Below, one piece after another: positions 43,048-53,060 of a stretch of 64,000 bases of DNA. Position 1 is the first letter of the stretch. Every line of letters begins with the position of its first letter. The notes under the pieces are model-generated. The model did not search any database. It worked only from the letters and a program-made list of their open reading frames with translations, and had not been told where the DNA came from. The stretch lies in the NCBI GenBank assembly GCA_963723765.1, contig CAVRSD010000004.1:246520-310519 (forward strand). Direction: 5' to 3'. The position numbers and the translations under genes are program-made. The DNA is from DATBAX01 sp963723765. Lineage in GTDB: Bacteria > Acidobacteriota > Terriglobia > Terriglobales > Acidobacteriaceae.

Positions 43048-44424
43048 TCAGGCGGAACGCCGGCGAATCCGGGCAAAGGCGTAGAAAACCGGAATTCCCG
43101 ACAGAATGACGAGGCAGCCCAGGATGGAATATCGGAAATTGTCGCTGAAGGTGTAATAAAGCAAAATGGCGGAAGCGATGACGAATAAGGCTGGGACAAT
43201 GGGGTATCCCCAAACCCGGTAAGGGCGCGCGGCTTGCGGATCACGCCAGCGGAATACAAAGATGGTGCTGGCGGTGATCATATAGAAGAGCCACTCGGCA
43301 AAAATGGCGAGAGAAAAGAACTGCCGAAAACTTCCGCCCAGAAGCAGCAACACGATGGCCAGGAGAGCTTGCACAACGATAGCGATGTAAGGCGTATGGA
43401 AACGCGGATGCACTTCCGCCAGCGCCGAGAAAAAATAGCGGTCGCGGGCCACGGCAAAAGGCACGCGCGCGCCGCTCATGCTGCTGCCGTTCAGAGTAAC
43501 TAGCATGGACAGAGCCATGCCTGCAGAGACAATGCTGGCGCCGAGGGGTCCCCACACTAGCCGGATAGCGTCCGAGGCGGGACGCGGCGATGCGGCGATG
43601 GCATCGACGGGAAGAACGTATTGCACGGCGGCATTTACCAGCATGTACAACGCGCCTACCGTTGCCACTCCTGCGATCAATGCAATTGGGATGTTGCGCT
43701 CGGGCTTGCGGATTTCTCCCGCGACCATGTTCAGGTCGTTCCATCCGTCGTAGGCCCAGAGTGCGGCGACGAGCGCGGCCATGAATCCTACAATCCCACC
43801 TTTGGCTGCGGTGTAATGGCCAGCGAAGTGGCTCCAACTGCCTGCGCTGTAACTGAAGCCGACGGCGACGATCCCAAGGATAATGGCCACTTTCAGCAAG
43901 GTGAATATGAACTGGAATTCGCCGGCTTTCTTGACTCCAAGGTAATTGAGAAGTGAGATCAGTGCGGTGGCAGCGATGGCGACGAGTTGTCCGTAGGTGA
44001 TGGTGAGTGGACGCGTGATGATCGTGCTGGAGAAAAATGAGAAAACAGGGAAAGTGCCGAGGATGCGGACGAAGCCGGTGGTGATGGTCGCTATGGAAGC
44101 GGGCTTGGAGATGAGAAAGGTTGTCCACGCATAGAGGAAGCCGGCGAGGGGACCGTAGCCGTCGCGAACATAAACGTATTCGCCGCCGGCCTGCGGCTTC
44201 ATCGCACCCAGTTCGGCATAAGTGAGTGCGCCAAAAAATGAGAGCAGTCCGCCCACGAGCCATGCCAGATAAACAAGTTTGGCGGAGCCGACGGCTTGCA
44301 TCATTTCGGCGGGAACGAGGAAAATCCCGCTGCCAATGATGGTGCCCACCACGATCGCTCCGGCGTGGCTTACACCAAGATCGCGGGCGAGGTCAGGACG
44401 AGCGTCGGATGGCGCGCTGGGCAT
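43048..44424 (-). CDS. APC-family amino acid permease
   Basis: 458 residues with about 12 membrane helices. GTIIGSGIFLVPAEMM in helix 1 is the substrate-binding signature of APC transporters, and ELGAMKPQAGGEYVY follows as in LAT-type and other amino acid exchangers. FSGAR-like segments (SSMSGARVPFAVARDRYFF) are also conserved. It follows an SSS transporter on the same strand. Substrate probably a neutral amino acid. Confidence 0.9.
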   Translation of the reverse strand: MPSAPSDARPDLARDLGVSHAGAIVVGTIIGSGIFLVPAEMMQAVGSAKLVYLAWLVGGLLSFFGALTYAELGAMKPQAGGEYVYVRDGYGPLAGFLYAWTTFLISKPASIATITTGFVRILGTFPVFSFFSSTIITRPLTITYGQLVAIAATALISLLNYLGVKKAGEFQFIFTLLKVAIILGIVAVGFSYSAGSWSHFAGHYTAAKGGIVGFMAALVAALWAYDGWNDLNMVAGEIRKPERNIPIALIAGVATVGALYMLVNAAVQYVLPVDAIAASPRPASDAIRLVWGPLGASIVSAGMALSMLVTLNGSSMSGARVPFAVARDRYFFSALAEVHPRFHTPYIAIVVQALLAIVLLLLGGSFRQFFSLAIFAEWLFYMITASTIFVFRWRDPQAARPYRVWGYPIVPALFVIASAILLYYTFSDNFRYSILGCLVILSGIPVFYAFARIRRRSA

Positions 44425-44493
44425 GATTTGGGTGAAGTATACGTGAAGGGTGGATAGAAACTTTTACCCGCCGAGCTCGCAGAGGTCGCAGAG

Positions 44494-45927
44494 TTAAGCT
44501 GATTCAGGAATCATCATCAGACTGGCGGCATACCCCACTGAAAACGTAACGGTGGTGCCGATGGCTACGTACCATGTCCAGGGAACGTGGGTTCCCAGCC
44601 AGAGATAGAGTTCAGTAACGAAGCCGCATAGCATTCCGAGCATGGCGCCATTCTGGTGAGCGCGCCTGGTAAGCACGCCTAATAGAAACACACCCAACAG
44701 TGCACCGTAGGCTACGGATGCAATCTGTAATCCCACTTCGATTACGCGACCCACTTTGTGCAACGACAATACCGCCAAGGCAAACAGCAAGAGTGCCCAG
44801 AGGAGCGTCGAAATCCGCGAAAGACGAATCTTGCGTGGCTCGCTCACATTCGGATAGCGCAATAAATAAAAATCCATCATCGAACTGGAAGAAAGCGAGT
44901 TGAGGGCTGCGCTCAAATTAGACATCGCTGCCGCCAGAATTGCTGCGATCAGCAATCCGGAGATCCCGTGCGGCATTTGATTGACGATGAAGGTCGGGTA
45001 AATTCTGTCAGCGCGGCCGAAACTCGACGATGGCACGTGGTAATACACGAACAGCATGACTCCGACGATCAGAAAAAGCGCAAATTGAAATACGATGGCA
45101 ATGCCGCTGGAGAGCAGCGCAGTGACCGATTGCTTCTGATTACGCGCCGCCAGTAAGCGCTGCACGATGAGTTGGTCGGTGCCGTGGCTGGCGGTGGTAA
45201 GGAACGCTCCGCCAATCAGGCCTGCCCAAAAAGTGTAAGGCTTCCAGAAATTGAACGAGAAGTCGAAAATTTGCAGTTTGCCGGCATGAGCGGCGATGGC
45301 ATGAATGCTGGTCCAGCCGCCGGGCACCAGGTGCAGGATGGTGAATACTCCGACCAGCGTCCCGGTAACGTAGATTACGGTTTGTACGACGTCGGTCCAG
45401 ATGACTGCGGCCAGTCCGCCTTCGAAGGTATAAACCAGGGTCAGAGCGGTAATGATCGCAATGGAAGAAACCTCTCCGGTACCAAGTGCGATAGCAATCA
45501 CGATGGATACGGCATAGATGCGCACGCCTTCTGCGGCGGCGCGCGTGACTAGAAATAGCCCCGCGGTCACGGAGCGCAGCCGGCGCCCGAAGCGGCGTTC
45601 GATCAACTCGTACGCGGTATAGAGGTCTCCCTTAAAATATTGCGGCAGCAAAACGAAACTAATGATGATGCGGCCGGCAAGATAGCCGAGGACCACCTGC
45701 AGAAAAGTGAGATTGGAATCGTAAGCCAGGCCGGGAATGCTGATGATGGTGAGCGTGCTGGTTTCCGCAGCGACGATAGACAGCGCAATGGCCCACCAGG
45801 GAATGTCGCGATCGGCGAGAAAATAGTCGCGCAACGTGCGCTTGCGTTTGCGGAAACGCAGCCCGAACAGAGTGATCCCCAGAAGATAGAGCGCGATGAT
45901 GGCGAGATCGAGGCGGTTCAGTCCCAT
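44494..45927 (-). CDS. Sodium:solute symporter family protein (SSS)
   Basis: 477 residues, about 13 membrane helices. RDYFLADRDIPWWAIALSIV and AAETSTLTIISIPGLAYDSN near the N-terminus are the SSS (SLC5) signatures. TASHGTDQLIVQRLLAARNQ in the middle and LAAAMSNLSAALNSLSSSSM correspond to the sodium-binding region. Relatives move sugars, sialic acid or myo-inositol. A sugar-kinase-like gene is divergent 145 bases away, so an amino-sugar substrate is plausible but unproven. Confidence 0.9.
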   Translation of the reverse strand: MGLNRLDLAIIALYLLGITLFGLRFRKRKRTLRDYFLADRDIPWWAIALSIVAAETSTLTIISIPGLAYDSNLTFLQVVLGYLAGRIIISFVLLPQYFKGDLYTAYELIERRFGRRLRSVTAGLFLVTRAAAEGVRIYAVSIVIAIALGTGEVSSIAIITALTLVYTFEGGLAAVIWTDVVQTVIYVTGTLVGVFTILHLVPGGWTSIHAIAAHAGKLQIFDFSFNFWKPYTFWAGLIGGAFLTTASHGTDQLIVQRLLAARNQKQSVTALLSSGIAIVFQFALFLIVGVMLFVYYHVPSSSFGRADRIYPTFIVNQMPHGISGLLIAAILAAAMSNLSAALNSLSSSSMMDFYLLRYPNVSEPRKIRLSRISTLLWALLLFALAVLSLHKVGRVIEVGLQIASVAYGALLGVFLLGVLTRRAHQNGAMLGMLCGFVTELYLWLGTHVPWTWYVAIGTTVTFSVGYAASLMMIPESA

Positions 45928-46072
45928 GTAGTTTCAGAGAACGCAGCTTCATTATGGCGTGAACCGAATGGCGGCGATAGTGAGAGTGTGGAATCCTGCG
46001 AATTCCGTGCGGATGCGACATGAACCTGCAAGGCCAACCGCGATTACTTTGCCCTATGGTAGAACTACGCTC

Positions 46073-46978
46073 GTGGCCATCTTTTTAGGCATTGACGGCG
46101 GCGGGAGCAAGACTTCCTGCCTGATCGGTGATGAACACTCGGTGCTGGGAAGCGGTATGGCCGCTGGCAGCAATGTGGTTCGTGTGGGCGAGGCGCACGC
46201 GAAAGAATCTCTGGCCAGTGCAATCAGGGAAGCTTGTGCCGTCGCGAAAATTAGTCCGTCCCAGATCAATCGGACATGCATTGGACTAGCGGGAGCCGCG
46301 CGGCCAGGGATGGGCGAGCTTCTCCGGCGAATGCTTGCAGAAATAGTTTCGGGTGAAATTGAAGTTGTGGGCGATATGGTAATTGCGCTGGAAGCTGCTT
46401 TTGGCTCGGGGCCTGGCGTAATTGTGATTGCTGGCACGGGGTCGATCGCCTACGGTCGCAATTCGAAAGGCGAAACGGCGCGTGCCGGCGGTTGGGGATT
46501 CGCTGTTTCCGACGAAGGTTCGGGACACTGGATTGGGCGTGCCGCAGTTTCCGCAGCGTTGCGTGCTCAAGATCAAGGGGGAAGTACGCAACTGTTGCAC
46601 AGTATTATGACGTTCTGGCATTTGGAGACTCACGAGCAAGTGGTGCTGGCCGCGAATGCCACGCCACCCCCGGATTTCGCTGCTCTGTTTCCAGTCATAC
46701 AATCGGCGGCGGAAGCTGGCGATGCCTTGGCCGAGAAAGTTCTTACTCAGGCTGGAAACGAATTAGCAGGCCTGGCCAAGATCGTGATCCGGCGAATATT
46801 TCGAGGGACCAACGATGTTCCGGTGGCCATGTCCGGTGGTGTATTCGGAAATTGCGCGCTGGCGCGTCAGGTTTTCTACAATAGTTTGCAGGCTGAACAT
46901 TTTCAGATCGTAGTAAACGAAACGGTGGTGGAACCGGTGCACGGCGCGTTGGATCTGGCACGCCGAGGCGCACGGTAG
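46073..46978 (+). CDS. BadF/BadG/N-acetylglucosamine kinase family protein
   Basis: 301 residues from the GTG at 46073; the frame runs open upstream but VAIFLGIDGGGSKT is the natural N-terminus. Actin-like ATPase signatures are GIDGGGSKTSCL (phosphate 1), GDMVIALEAAFG, GTGSIAYGRNS (phosphate 2) and AMSGGVFGN (adenosine). The best match in plan is N-acetylglucosamine kinase, phosphorylating amino sugars for recycling or uptake. It is divergent from a SSS transporter. Confidence 0.85.
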   Translation: MAIFLGIDGGGSKTSCLIGDEHSVLGSGMAAGSNVVRVGEAHAKESLASAIREACAVAKISPSQINRTCIGLAGAARPGMGELLRRMLAEIVSGEIEVVGDMVIALEAAFGSGPGVIVIAGTGSIAYGRNSKGETARAGGWGFAVSDEGSGHWIGRAAVSAALRAQDQGGSTQLLHSIMTFWHLETHEQVVLAANATPPPDFAALFPVIQSAAEAGDALAEKVLTQAGNELAGLAKIVIRRIFRGTNDVPVAMSGGVFGNCALARQVFYNSLQAEHFQIVVNETVVEPVHGALDLARRGAR

Positions 46979-47017
46979 TCGGGCTATTCACATTTCTTAC
47001 GATTTTCCGAACTACAC

Positions 47018-47806
47018 ATGGCATCCGACGAATCAATGACCGACCACATCGCGGAAGATTCTTCGGGGATTTCTTCACAAGAGCGCATTACAAATCCTTC
47101 GCTTGAAGAACTCAAGACAACGGCATCAAACCCTGGGCTGACGGAAGACCTGGCGCTCCTCCTGCTCAAGCGTAACGACCTGCCTGGCGAAATTCTGGAA
47201 CTGGTCAGCAAGAATGGCACCGTGACCAAGAGCCGCAAAGTTAGGCTGGCGCTGGTCGAACATCCCCGAACCCCGCGACATCTTTCCATGCCCATGTTGC
47301 GACATCTATTCACGTTCGATCTCATGCAAGTTGCTTTGGCTTCGATCGTCCCCGCAGACGTCAAACTGGCCGCCGAAGAATCTCTCATCCGGCGATTGGA
47401 AACGATCTCGATCGGCGAAAGGATCACACTGGCACGGCGAGCGTCCGGGCGCGTTGCAGGAGAGTTGCTGCTTGATCCGGAAACTCGGGTGGCTTCCACG
47501 GCGCTGGAAAATGCCAGGCTGACGGAGCCAATGGTAATCAAAGTTCTGATGCGACAGGATGTGTCCGCCAGATTTGTGGAGTTGGTCTGCCATCACACGA
47601 AATGGTCAGTGCGTCGCGAAGTCCGCATCGCGCTGCTGCGCAATGAGAAGACGCCGCTGGCGCGAGCACTGGAATTTGCACGTTCACTTCCGGCTTCGTC
47701 GGTATCCGAGATTCTGCAGGCTTCGCGGCTTCCGGCACATATCAAGGCGCATCTGCTTCAGGATGCGAAGGAACGGTCTGGGTTTCCTCTCGATTCAAAT
47801 TTCTAG
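47018..47806 (+). CDS. HEAT-like repeat protein of unknown function
   Basis: 262 residues, no signal peptide. Repeated helical pairs such as PGLTEDLALLLLKRNDLPG, VRLALVEHPRTPRHL and VRREVRIALLRNEKTP show a leucine-rich alpha-alpha repeat of the HEAT/DUF2336 kind. It is probably a binding scaffold. It follows the kinase gene by 39 bases and converges on the mechanosensitive channel gene. Confidence 0.75.
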   Translation: MASDESMTDHIAEDSSGISSQERITNPSLEELKTTASNPGLTEDLALLLLKRNDLPGEILELVSKNGTVTKSRKVRLALVEHPRTPRHLSMPMLRHLFTFDLMQVALASIVPADVKLAAEESLIRRLETISIGERITLARRASGRVAGELLLDPETRVASTALENARLTEPMVIKVLMRQDVSARFVELVCHHTKWSVRREVRIALLRNEKTPLARALEFARSLPASSVSEILQASRLPAHIKAHLLQDAKERSGFPLDSNF

Positions 47807-47822
47807 AGTGGAAGACTTGACT

Positions 47823-49649
47823 TTACTTTACGGCTGCCAGACTTTCCGTCCCGATAGGATTTCCGCCACGCTGATGCAGCAACTCAACCAACGCCTGATA
47901 CAGCCGGGCGCGGGTGGCATAACGTTCTTTGGCCTTGGTGATATACCGGATGTGTACTTCCACTCCTGAGGCCGTCGGACGCAGGTTTACCGCGGCTGTA
48001 GCTGATACGGATTGCACACGATACTCGCTGGTCGCCTGTTGCCATTCCTTTTGCGCGGTCTGAACGCTGGCTTCGGTTTCTTTCGCGACCAGCTTTTGAA
48101 TCGCATCAAACATCGGGTAAGGATCCTGGTCGGAAGGAACCGTAATTTGCAGTTCGTCCCATAGCCACTGGCCGGTGGTCGAGAAGTTGAAGAAGTGACC
48201 TTCGATCGCAAAACTATTTACGAAGGTGACTTTGCGGCCGGTGGGATGTCCCGTGTCCGTCCAGTTGCCAGTTTCCAGAAGCACCGTGCGCAATAGACCA
48301 ATCTCCACAACTTCGCCTACCACTCCGTTGATCTCTACCCAATCACCAACGTGGATGCCATTGCGTCCCATGAGCACGAACCAGCCCACAAACCCGACAA
48401 TAAAATCCTTCAGCGCGACGGTGAGGCCTGCCCCGGCAAGGCCAAGAATCGTGGGCGTTTGACTGGGAGCCCCAAAGATCACGAACAGGATGAGCAGGAC
48501 ACCGACAGTCTGCAGGGCAAAACGAATGATGATGCGCAGAGTCTCCAGATGGGTGCGTTCCGGGTTTGTTGCAGTGAAGAAACGGTCAAGGAGCACTCCG
48601 CATGAGTATCCGATCAGCAGGATCAGCACGATCCAGAGCATGGATCGAATCATGCCGCGCAGCGCGATCAACTGGCGAGACGCGATCAGGCCCGCCCAAT
48701 TGCCGTAGTTGTCGCGCAATTGCTGCTGGTCCTGAATGCGTTTATCAAAATCGGAGAGATCTCGTTGATCGTCGGACAAACGCTTCAACGACGCAATGGT
48801 CGAAGTGGCTGTTTCAGCGGAAATCTTCGCGCCGGATGGTTCGGGACTCGGCTGAGCGACTGCCGTTGGCGCATTTAGCTTTTCTGCGTCCACTTGTTTG
48901 TCCAGCGAGTCATGAGCTTGATCGAGATCCTTCGCCCTATTGGCGGCGTCGTCGTGGGCCTGCCGCAGTTGCAACGACTTTGTACGCAGGGCGTACCAGG
49001 CGCCGACCTGATCGAACAAGTTTCCGGAATGATAATTTACGTCGGTATTGCTGGCAGTCGCCGGATGGGCGGCGTCGGATTGATGTTCGGAGGCCTCGTG
49101 CGCGTTGAACTGGCGCTGGACCAGGCTCTTCTTATCGGCGCCCGACCGGATCAGGTCTTCCTGCGCATCGTCGAGTTCGTCCTGGTCAAGCTCGAGTTGT
49201 GCTTGAGCGAGATCAATCTGCTGCTGCAAACTGTCCTGACGATCACTGCTAGCCGCTGCGATCTGTTTCTTTAGTTGATCGACTCGGGCCTGGTCAGCCG
49301 TGAATACAGCTTCCGCCTTGCTGGCGTGAGTGTAGAGGACTCGCGTTTCAGGGGTGGGTGGGACGGGATGGTTCGCAGCATCTCGCAGAGCATCGGCAAA
49401 AGCGAGGTCGACTTCGTGGTCTCCCAATCGCAACCCCTCCTCCGCGAATCGTTGCTCTTCCGGACCGGAAACCAGCGCAGCCATAGCCCGTGCAGTCTGG
49501 AGCGGCTGCTCGTCTACCAGAAGGGTTTCCTTCTTTAACTTTTGGGTTCTTTCCTGCTCTTCGTGACCACTGGTGAGCGTGAGGCCAATCACAGCCGCAA
49601 GCACCAATACGAGCAGTCCGAAAATGATGGTTAATTGGCGGGATTTCAT
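47823..49649 (-). CDS. MscS-type mechanosensitive channel with long coiled-coil N-terminus
   Basis: 608 residues from the ATG at 49649; the longer frame upstream would add 74 hydrophilic residues without signal. A first helix (IIFGLLVLVLAAVIGLTL) leads to a periplasmic region rich in Glu, Asp, Gln and Lys (LQQQIDLAQAQLELDQDELD), a coiled coil of about 250 residues. The channel core has LAGAGLTVALKDFIVGFVGW (pore helix) and GIHVGDWVEINGVVGEVVEI (beta domain). Such large MscK-like channels protect cells on osmotic downshock. Confidence 0.9.
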   Translation of the reverse strand: MKSRQLTIIFGLLVLVLAAVIGLTLTSGHEEQERTQKLKKETLLVDEQPLQTARAMAALVSGPEEQRFAEEGLRLGDHEVDLAFADALRDAANHPVPPTPETRVLYTHASKAEAVFTADQARVDQLKKQIAAASSDRQDSLQQQIDLAQAQLELDQDELDDAQEDLIRSGADKKSLVQRQFNAHEASEHQSDAAHPATASNTDVNYHSGNLFDQVGAWYALRTKSLQLRQAHDDAANRAKDLDQAHDSLDKQVDAEKLNAPTAVAQPSPEPSGAKISAETATSTIASLKRLSDDQRDLSDFDKRIQDQQQLRDNYGNWAGLIASRQLIALRGMIRSMLWIVLILLIGYSCGVLLDRFFTATNPERTHLETLRIIIRFALQTVGVLLILFVIFGAPSQTPTILGLAGAGLTVALKDFIVGFVGWFVLMGRNGIHVGDWVEINGVVGEVVEIGLLRTVLLETGNWTDTGHPTGRKVTFVNSFAIEGHFFNFSTTGQWLWDELQITVPSDQDPYPMFDAIQKLVAKETEASVQTAQKEWQQATSEYRVQSVSATAAVNLRPTASGVEVHIRYITKAKERYATRARLYQALVELLHQRGGNPIGTESLAAVK

Positions 49650-49801
49650 TAAGGCGTCAGGGTGAGATTCAGAATTCTTTCGCTCATTATACCCAGCAGA
49701 ATTGGCCGGAAAAGACTCGACGGTGCAGTGCGCTTGCGTTCCTTTGGGAACACCGAGGTAACCTTCCGGCGCGCAGCAGGAGAAACCTAGAATCGTTCCA
49801 C

Positions 49802-50359
49802 ATGAATTTGCCATGGCAAACTGGTGAAAATCGCGGCTGGCGGCCGGTGCCGCGAGCTGCACTCGTTGCATGGCTTCTGTTTTATCTCGCCTTCCTGTCC
49901 TATGCTTTTTCGAAGCATGGTGATTTTCTCTTCATCGATTTAGCCAACCTGGTGGTGCATGAAGGCGGCCATCTTCTATTTGGCTGGTTTGGCCAGACGA
50001 TCGGGCTGTGGGGTGGGACCATCCTGCAATGGCTGGTGCCGCTGCTGTTGGCTACATACTTTTTTACCCAACGGCAGACCGCCGCATTTGTTTTCTGCTC
50101 ATTCTTCTTCTTTGAGAACTGGCTCTACACGGCTACTTACATGGCCGACGCCCGCGCCATGATCTTGCCATTGGTCACCGTGGGAGATCCGGATTTCGCT
50201 GAGCATGACTGGCACACAATTTTCACCAGTCTGGGAGTGTTGCAGTACGACACGACCATCGCCGGTGTGGTTCGACTGCTGGGTTGGTGCGGAATGGTCG
50301 GGATCGTGGCCTGGCTGATCTGGCGATCTCTTCGTGATAAAGTACCCGCGGAAGTTTAG
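49802..50359 (+). CDS. Membrane protein with HExxH-like motif
   Basis: 185 residues, about five membrane helices. VVHEGGHLLFGWFG contains HEGGH, the HExxH zinc-protease signature, at the start of a helix as in site-2 proteases (M50). An ATY..ADARAM segment and GDPDFAEHDWH could supply the third ligand (Asp or His). No PDZ domain. It is divergent from mscS and 30 bases before a DUF4440 gene. Probably a small intramembrane metalloprotease-like protein, but activity is unproven. Confidence 0.65.
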   Translation: MNLPWQTGENRGWRPVPRAALVAWLLFYLAFLSYAFSKHGDFLFIDLANLVVHEGGHLLFGWFGQTIGLWGGTILQWLVPLLLATYFFTQRQTAAFVFCSFFFFENWLYTATYMADARAMILPLVTVGDPDFAEHDWHTIFTSLGVLQYDTTIAGVVRLLGWCGMVGIVAWLIWRSLRDKVPAEV

Positions 50360-50389
50360 GCCTTTCCAATTCAACCAAAGGATCATTCC

Positions 50390-50863
50390 ATGAAGTCCAA
50401 AAGATCTCTTGTGCTGTTAATCGTTCTTACAGCGACGGGTTTGATTCCCAGAATACAGGCCCAGAATAAAGGGGCTGACACGCTTAAGAAGCTGGAGGCC
50501 GATTTTCAAAAGGCCGCGGCTGAACGCGGATCGCAGGGATACATGTCCTACTATGCGGACGATGCCGCCGAAGTCCCGAACGGCGAAGCGATTATTCAAG
50601 GGAAGGCCAACATCGCCAAGACCATGGGTTTTCTCGATGACAAAAACAATCATTTGACCTGGACGCCCATTTACGCCGACATATCTGTGTCAGGAGATCT
50701 GGGATACACCTACGGCACATTTGAGTTCCGTTCGAAAGATAAAGATGGCAAGGATGTGGTCGAACGCGGCAAGTACGCCAGCATCTGGAAAAAGCAAAAA
50801 GATGGAAGCTGGAAGGTTGTGATGGATATGGGGAATTCCGGGCCTCCAGCAGCAAAACCTTAA
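50390..50863 (+). CDS. Secreted DUF4440/SnoaL-like protein
   Basis: 157 residues. A signal peptide (MKSKRSLVLLIVLTATG, cleaved near IQAQ) is followed by an NTF2-like cone fold: LEADFQKAAAERGSQGYMSY, YADDAAEVPNGEAIIQGK and VERGKYASIWKKQKDGSWKV are typical DUF4440 stretches. Such proteins bind small ligands, or act as isomerases, but no catalytic residue is clear here. Convergent with uvrC. Confidence 0.85.
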   Translation: MKSKRSLVLLIVLTATGLIPRIQAQNKGADTLKKLEADFQKAAAERGSQGYMSYYADDAAEVPNGEAIIQGKANIAKTMGFLDDKNNHLTWTPIYADISVSGDLGYTYGTFEFRSKDKDGKDVVERGKYASIWKKQKDGSWKVVMDMGNSGPPAAKP

Positions 50864-50894
50864 GCCGCAAAAGTGCGCACGAAATCTCACAGCG

Positions 50895-52730
50895 TTATTT
50901 TTGAAAGTGTTGCAAAATGGCCTCGGCCTGGCTTCGTGTGACGACTGAGGAGAGAGCGGCGACATCCGCTTGCTTCACTGCCTGCAAACTGCCGAAGTGC
51001 TGCAAGAGCCTGCGCGTCGTGTTCTCCCCCACTCCCGGGATTTCCAACAATTCAGTGGACCGGTCGCGCATTTGACGGCGTTTGCGATGGAAAGTCAGAG
51101 CGAAGCGGTGGGCTTCATCCCGGATCAGCTGCACCAAATGCAGCACAGGTGAATGGTGATCGAGGACGACCGGCTCGTTTTCCTGTCCCAGCACATAAAT
51201 GATTTCTTCGCGCTTGGCGATCGCCGCCAGTGGCTGGTTGATGATCTCGATCGAGTCCAGTGCTTCAGCGGCGGCGTGCAGCTGGCCTAATCCGCCGTCG
51301 ATCAGCACCAGGCTGGGCATTTTCTTCTTTTCATCTTGAATGCGTTTGTAGCGGCGCGCGACTACCTCGCGCATGGAGGCGAAGTCGTCCACACCTTCGA
51401 CTGTCTTGATGATGAACTTGCGGTAATCGGATTTCTTCATTCGCCCGTCTTCCCACACCACCATGGATGCGACAGTTTCCGCGCCCTGAATGTGCGAGAT
51501 GTCGAAGCATTCAATGCGCTCAGGTGGCTCGGGCAGGCCGAGAGCATCCTGCAACGCTTCCTGAATGGCTTTGGTGTTTGGTTTCATCACCCGAAAGCGC
51601 TGATCGTAAGACTGCTTGGCGTTAGTGCCCGCCAGATCGAGCAGCGAACGTTTGTCGCCACGTTGCGGCACAAGTATGTTGACTCGGGTGGCGCGGCCGC
51701 CGTCGGCCGCGAGCTGTTCGGAGAGCAATTCCTCCAGCATTTCGCGGTCTTCAAATTCGACTGGGACATATATGTTTCGGGGGACGTAAGGCTGTCCGAT
51801 ATAAAGTTGCTTGAGCAGTGCAGAGAAAAATTCGCCAGGCTGGAATTCTCCCGCATCTGCATCGAATGGCAGTTCTTCCCAGAAAAATTCCCGGCGATCC
51901 AGTACGCGGCCGCCGCGCACGTGAAACAGATTTACCGCCAGCATTTCGTTTTCATAGTGATAGCCAAAGACGTCGGCGTCATCCCCTTCGATGGTTGCTA
52001 TTCGTTGCTTTTCCTGCAATTGCTCGACGGTCGAGATCAGGTCGCGATACTTTGCGGCACGCTCGTATTCCTCGGAGCCTGCGGCTTTCTCCATGCGTTC
52101 ACGCAACGATCGGGCCAGATCGTTGGGCCGCCCCTCGAGGAATAGCTTCACATCGCGAACGGCCTCCTGGTAAATCTCGGAAGTTGTTAGATTCTCCACG
52201 CAAGGCCCGAGGCAGCGATTGATGTAGAACTGCAGGCAGGGACGCGGATGAAAGCGATTGAGGTCCACTTTGCAGGATGGAATGAAGAAATTCCGGTGAA
52301 TCAGATCGACCAGGCGATATGCCAGATTGGCAGGGAAGTAGGGCCCGTAGTAAGCAGAGCCGTCTTTCCGCAAGCGACGAGTCACGTACACTCGCGGCCA
52401 GCGTTCGCCCAGGGTCAACTTTACATAAGGATAGGTCTTGTCATCCCGCAGCAGGATGTTGAAACGTGGCTTCTTCTGCTTGATGAGATGGTTCTCCAGC
52501 GCCAGCGCTTCTTTGGTATTGGCAACAACGATGTAATCGACATCGACGGCCTCGCGCACCAGCGTTCCGGTCTTTGCGTCTCCAATGTGTCGGCCCTCGT
52601 GGAAATAAGACGAGACCCGGCTGCGCAGATTATTGGCCTTGCCCACATAAATGACTTCATCCTCTGCGTTTTTGTAGAGATAAACGCCAGCGGAAGTGGG
52701 CAACGTCCGAATTTTCTGCTGGAGATCCAT
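50895..52730 (-). CDS. uvrC: Excinuclease ABC subunit C
   Basis: 611 residues, usual length. UvrC makes both incisions in nucleotide excision repair. N-terminal GIY-YIG nuclease: GVYLYKNAEDEVIYVGKA. UVR segment near 205-240. RNase H-like C-terminal nuclease: IECFDISHIQGAETVASMVV and LVLIDGGLGQLHAA. Tandem helix-hairpin-helix at the end: LLEIPGVGENTTRRLLQHFG. All parts are intact. uvrA and uvrB are not in the window. Confidence 0.95.
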   Translation of the reverse strand: MDLQQKIRTLPTSAGVYLYKNAEDEVIYVGKANNLRSRVSSYFHEGRHIGDAKTGTLVREAVDVDYIVVANTKEALALENHLIKQKKPRFNILLRDDKTYPYVKLTLGERWPRVYVTRRLRKDGSAYYGPYFPANLAYRLVDLIHRNFFIPSCKVDLNRFHPRPCLQFYINRCLGPCVENLTTSEIYQEAVRDVKLFLEGRPNDLARSLRERMEKAAGSEEYERAAKYRDLISTVEQLQEKQRIATIEGDDADVFGYHYENEMLAVNLFHVRGGRVLDRREFFWEELPFDADAGEFQPGEFFSALLKQLYIGQPYVPRNIYVPVEFEDREMLEELLSEQLAADGGRATRVNILVPQRGDKRSLLDLAGTNAKQSYDQRFRVMKPNTKAIQEALQDALGLPEPPERIECFDISHIQGAETVASMVVWEDGRMKKSDYRKFIIKTVEGVDDFASMREVVARRYKRIQDEKKKMPSLVLIDGGLGQLHAAAEALDSIEIINQPLAAIAKREEIIYVLGQENEPVVLDHHSPVLHLVQLIRDEAHRFALTFHRKRRQMRDRSTELLEIPGVGENTTRRLLQHFGSLQAVKQADVAALSSVVTRSQAEAILQHFQK

Positions 52731-52844
52731 CTGTATCGTTCTATCTTAGATGATGGGGTTCGAGCTTCCGGCTCCGACCGCCGGGATGAGCAATGCGGAC
52801 TTGTTTTATACCGGTGACTGTCGAAACGTATTACACTCAAGTCA

Positions 52845-53060
52845 GTGAATTGCCGATTGACAATATCTATCTCATCGAATCTTCTAGACTGGCTCAGGGA
52901 AACTTCGAGGCGTACAGGCGTGCCTATGTCGCGAATCGTCCGCGAGCAAATGGAGAGCGTGCAGGCAGAGGAGAAGAAAATCCCAGGTTTCCTTCGGCAT
53001 GCTGGAGCAATCAGCGGAACTCGAGATATTTCGTCATGTAAGGGCTTTTCTAGGAATTGA
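52845..53060 (+). CDS. Ribbon-helix-helix antitoxin-like protein (VapB type), orphan
   Basis: 71 residues. The N-terminal RLTISISSNLLDWLRETS and RRTGVPMSRIVREQMESV form a ribbon-helix-helix DNA-binding domain. The C-terminal tail AISGTRDISSCKGFSRN matches the tail (DLSSRKGFSR) by which VapB-type antitoxins grip PIN toxins. The start is a GTG with no good ribosome-binding site. No PIN-domain gene follows: the next 250 bases hold no gene and then the ompA-like gene begins. Thus it is an orphan antitoxin or the remnant of a toxin-antitoxin pair. Confidence 0.65.
   Translation: MNCRLTISISSNLLDWLRETSRRTGVPMSRIVREQMESVQAEEKKIPGFLRHAGAISGTRDISSCKGFSRN

Noticed and set aside
51336..52145. Plus-strand ORF of 269 codons opposite uvrC
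   Set aside because: uvrC is intact with all domains; the antisense product shows no motif.
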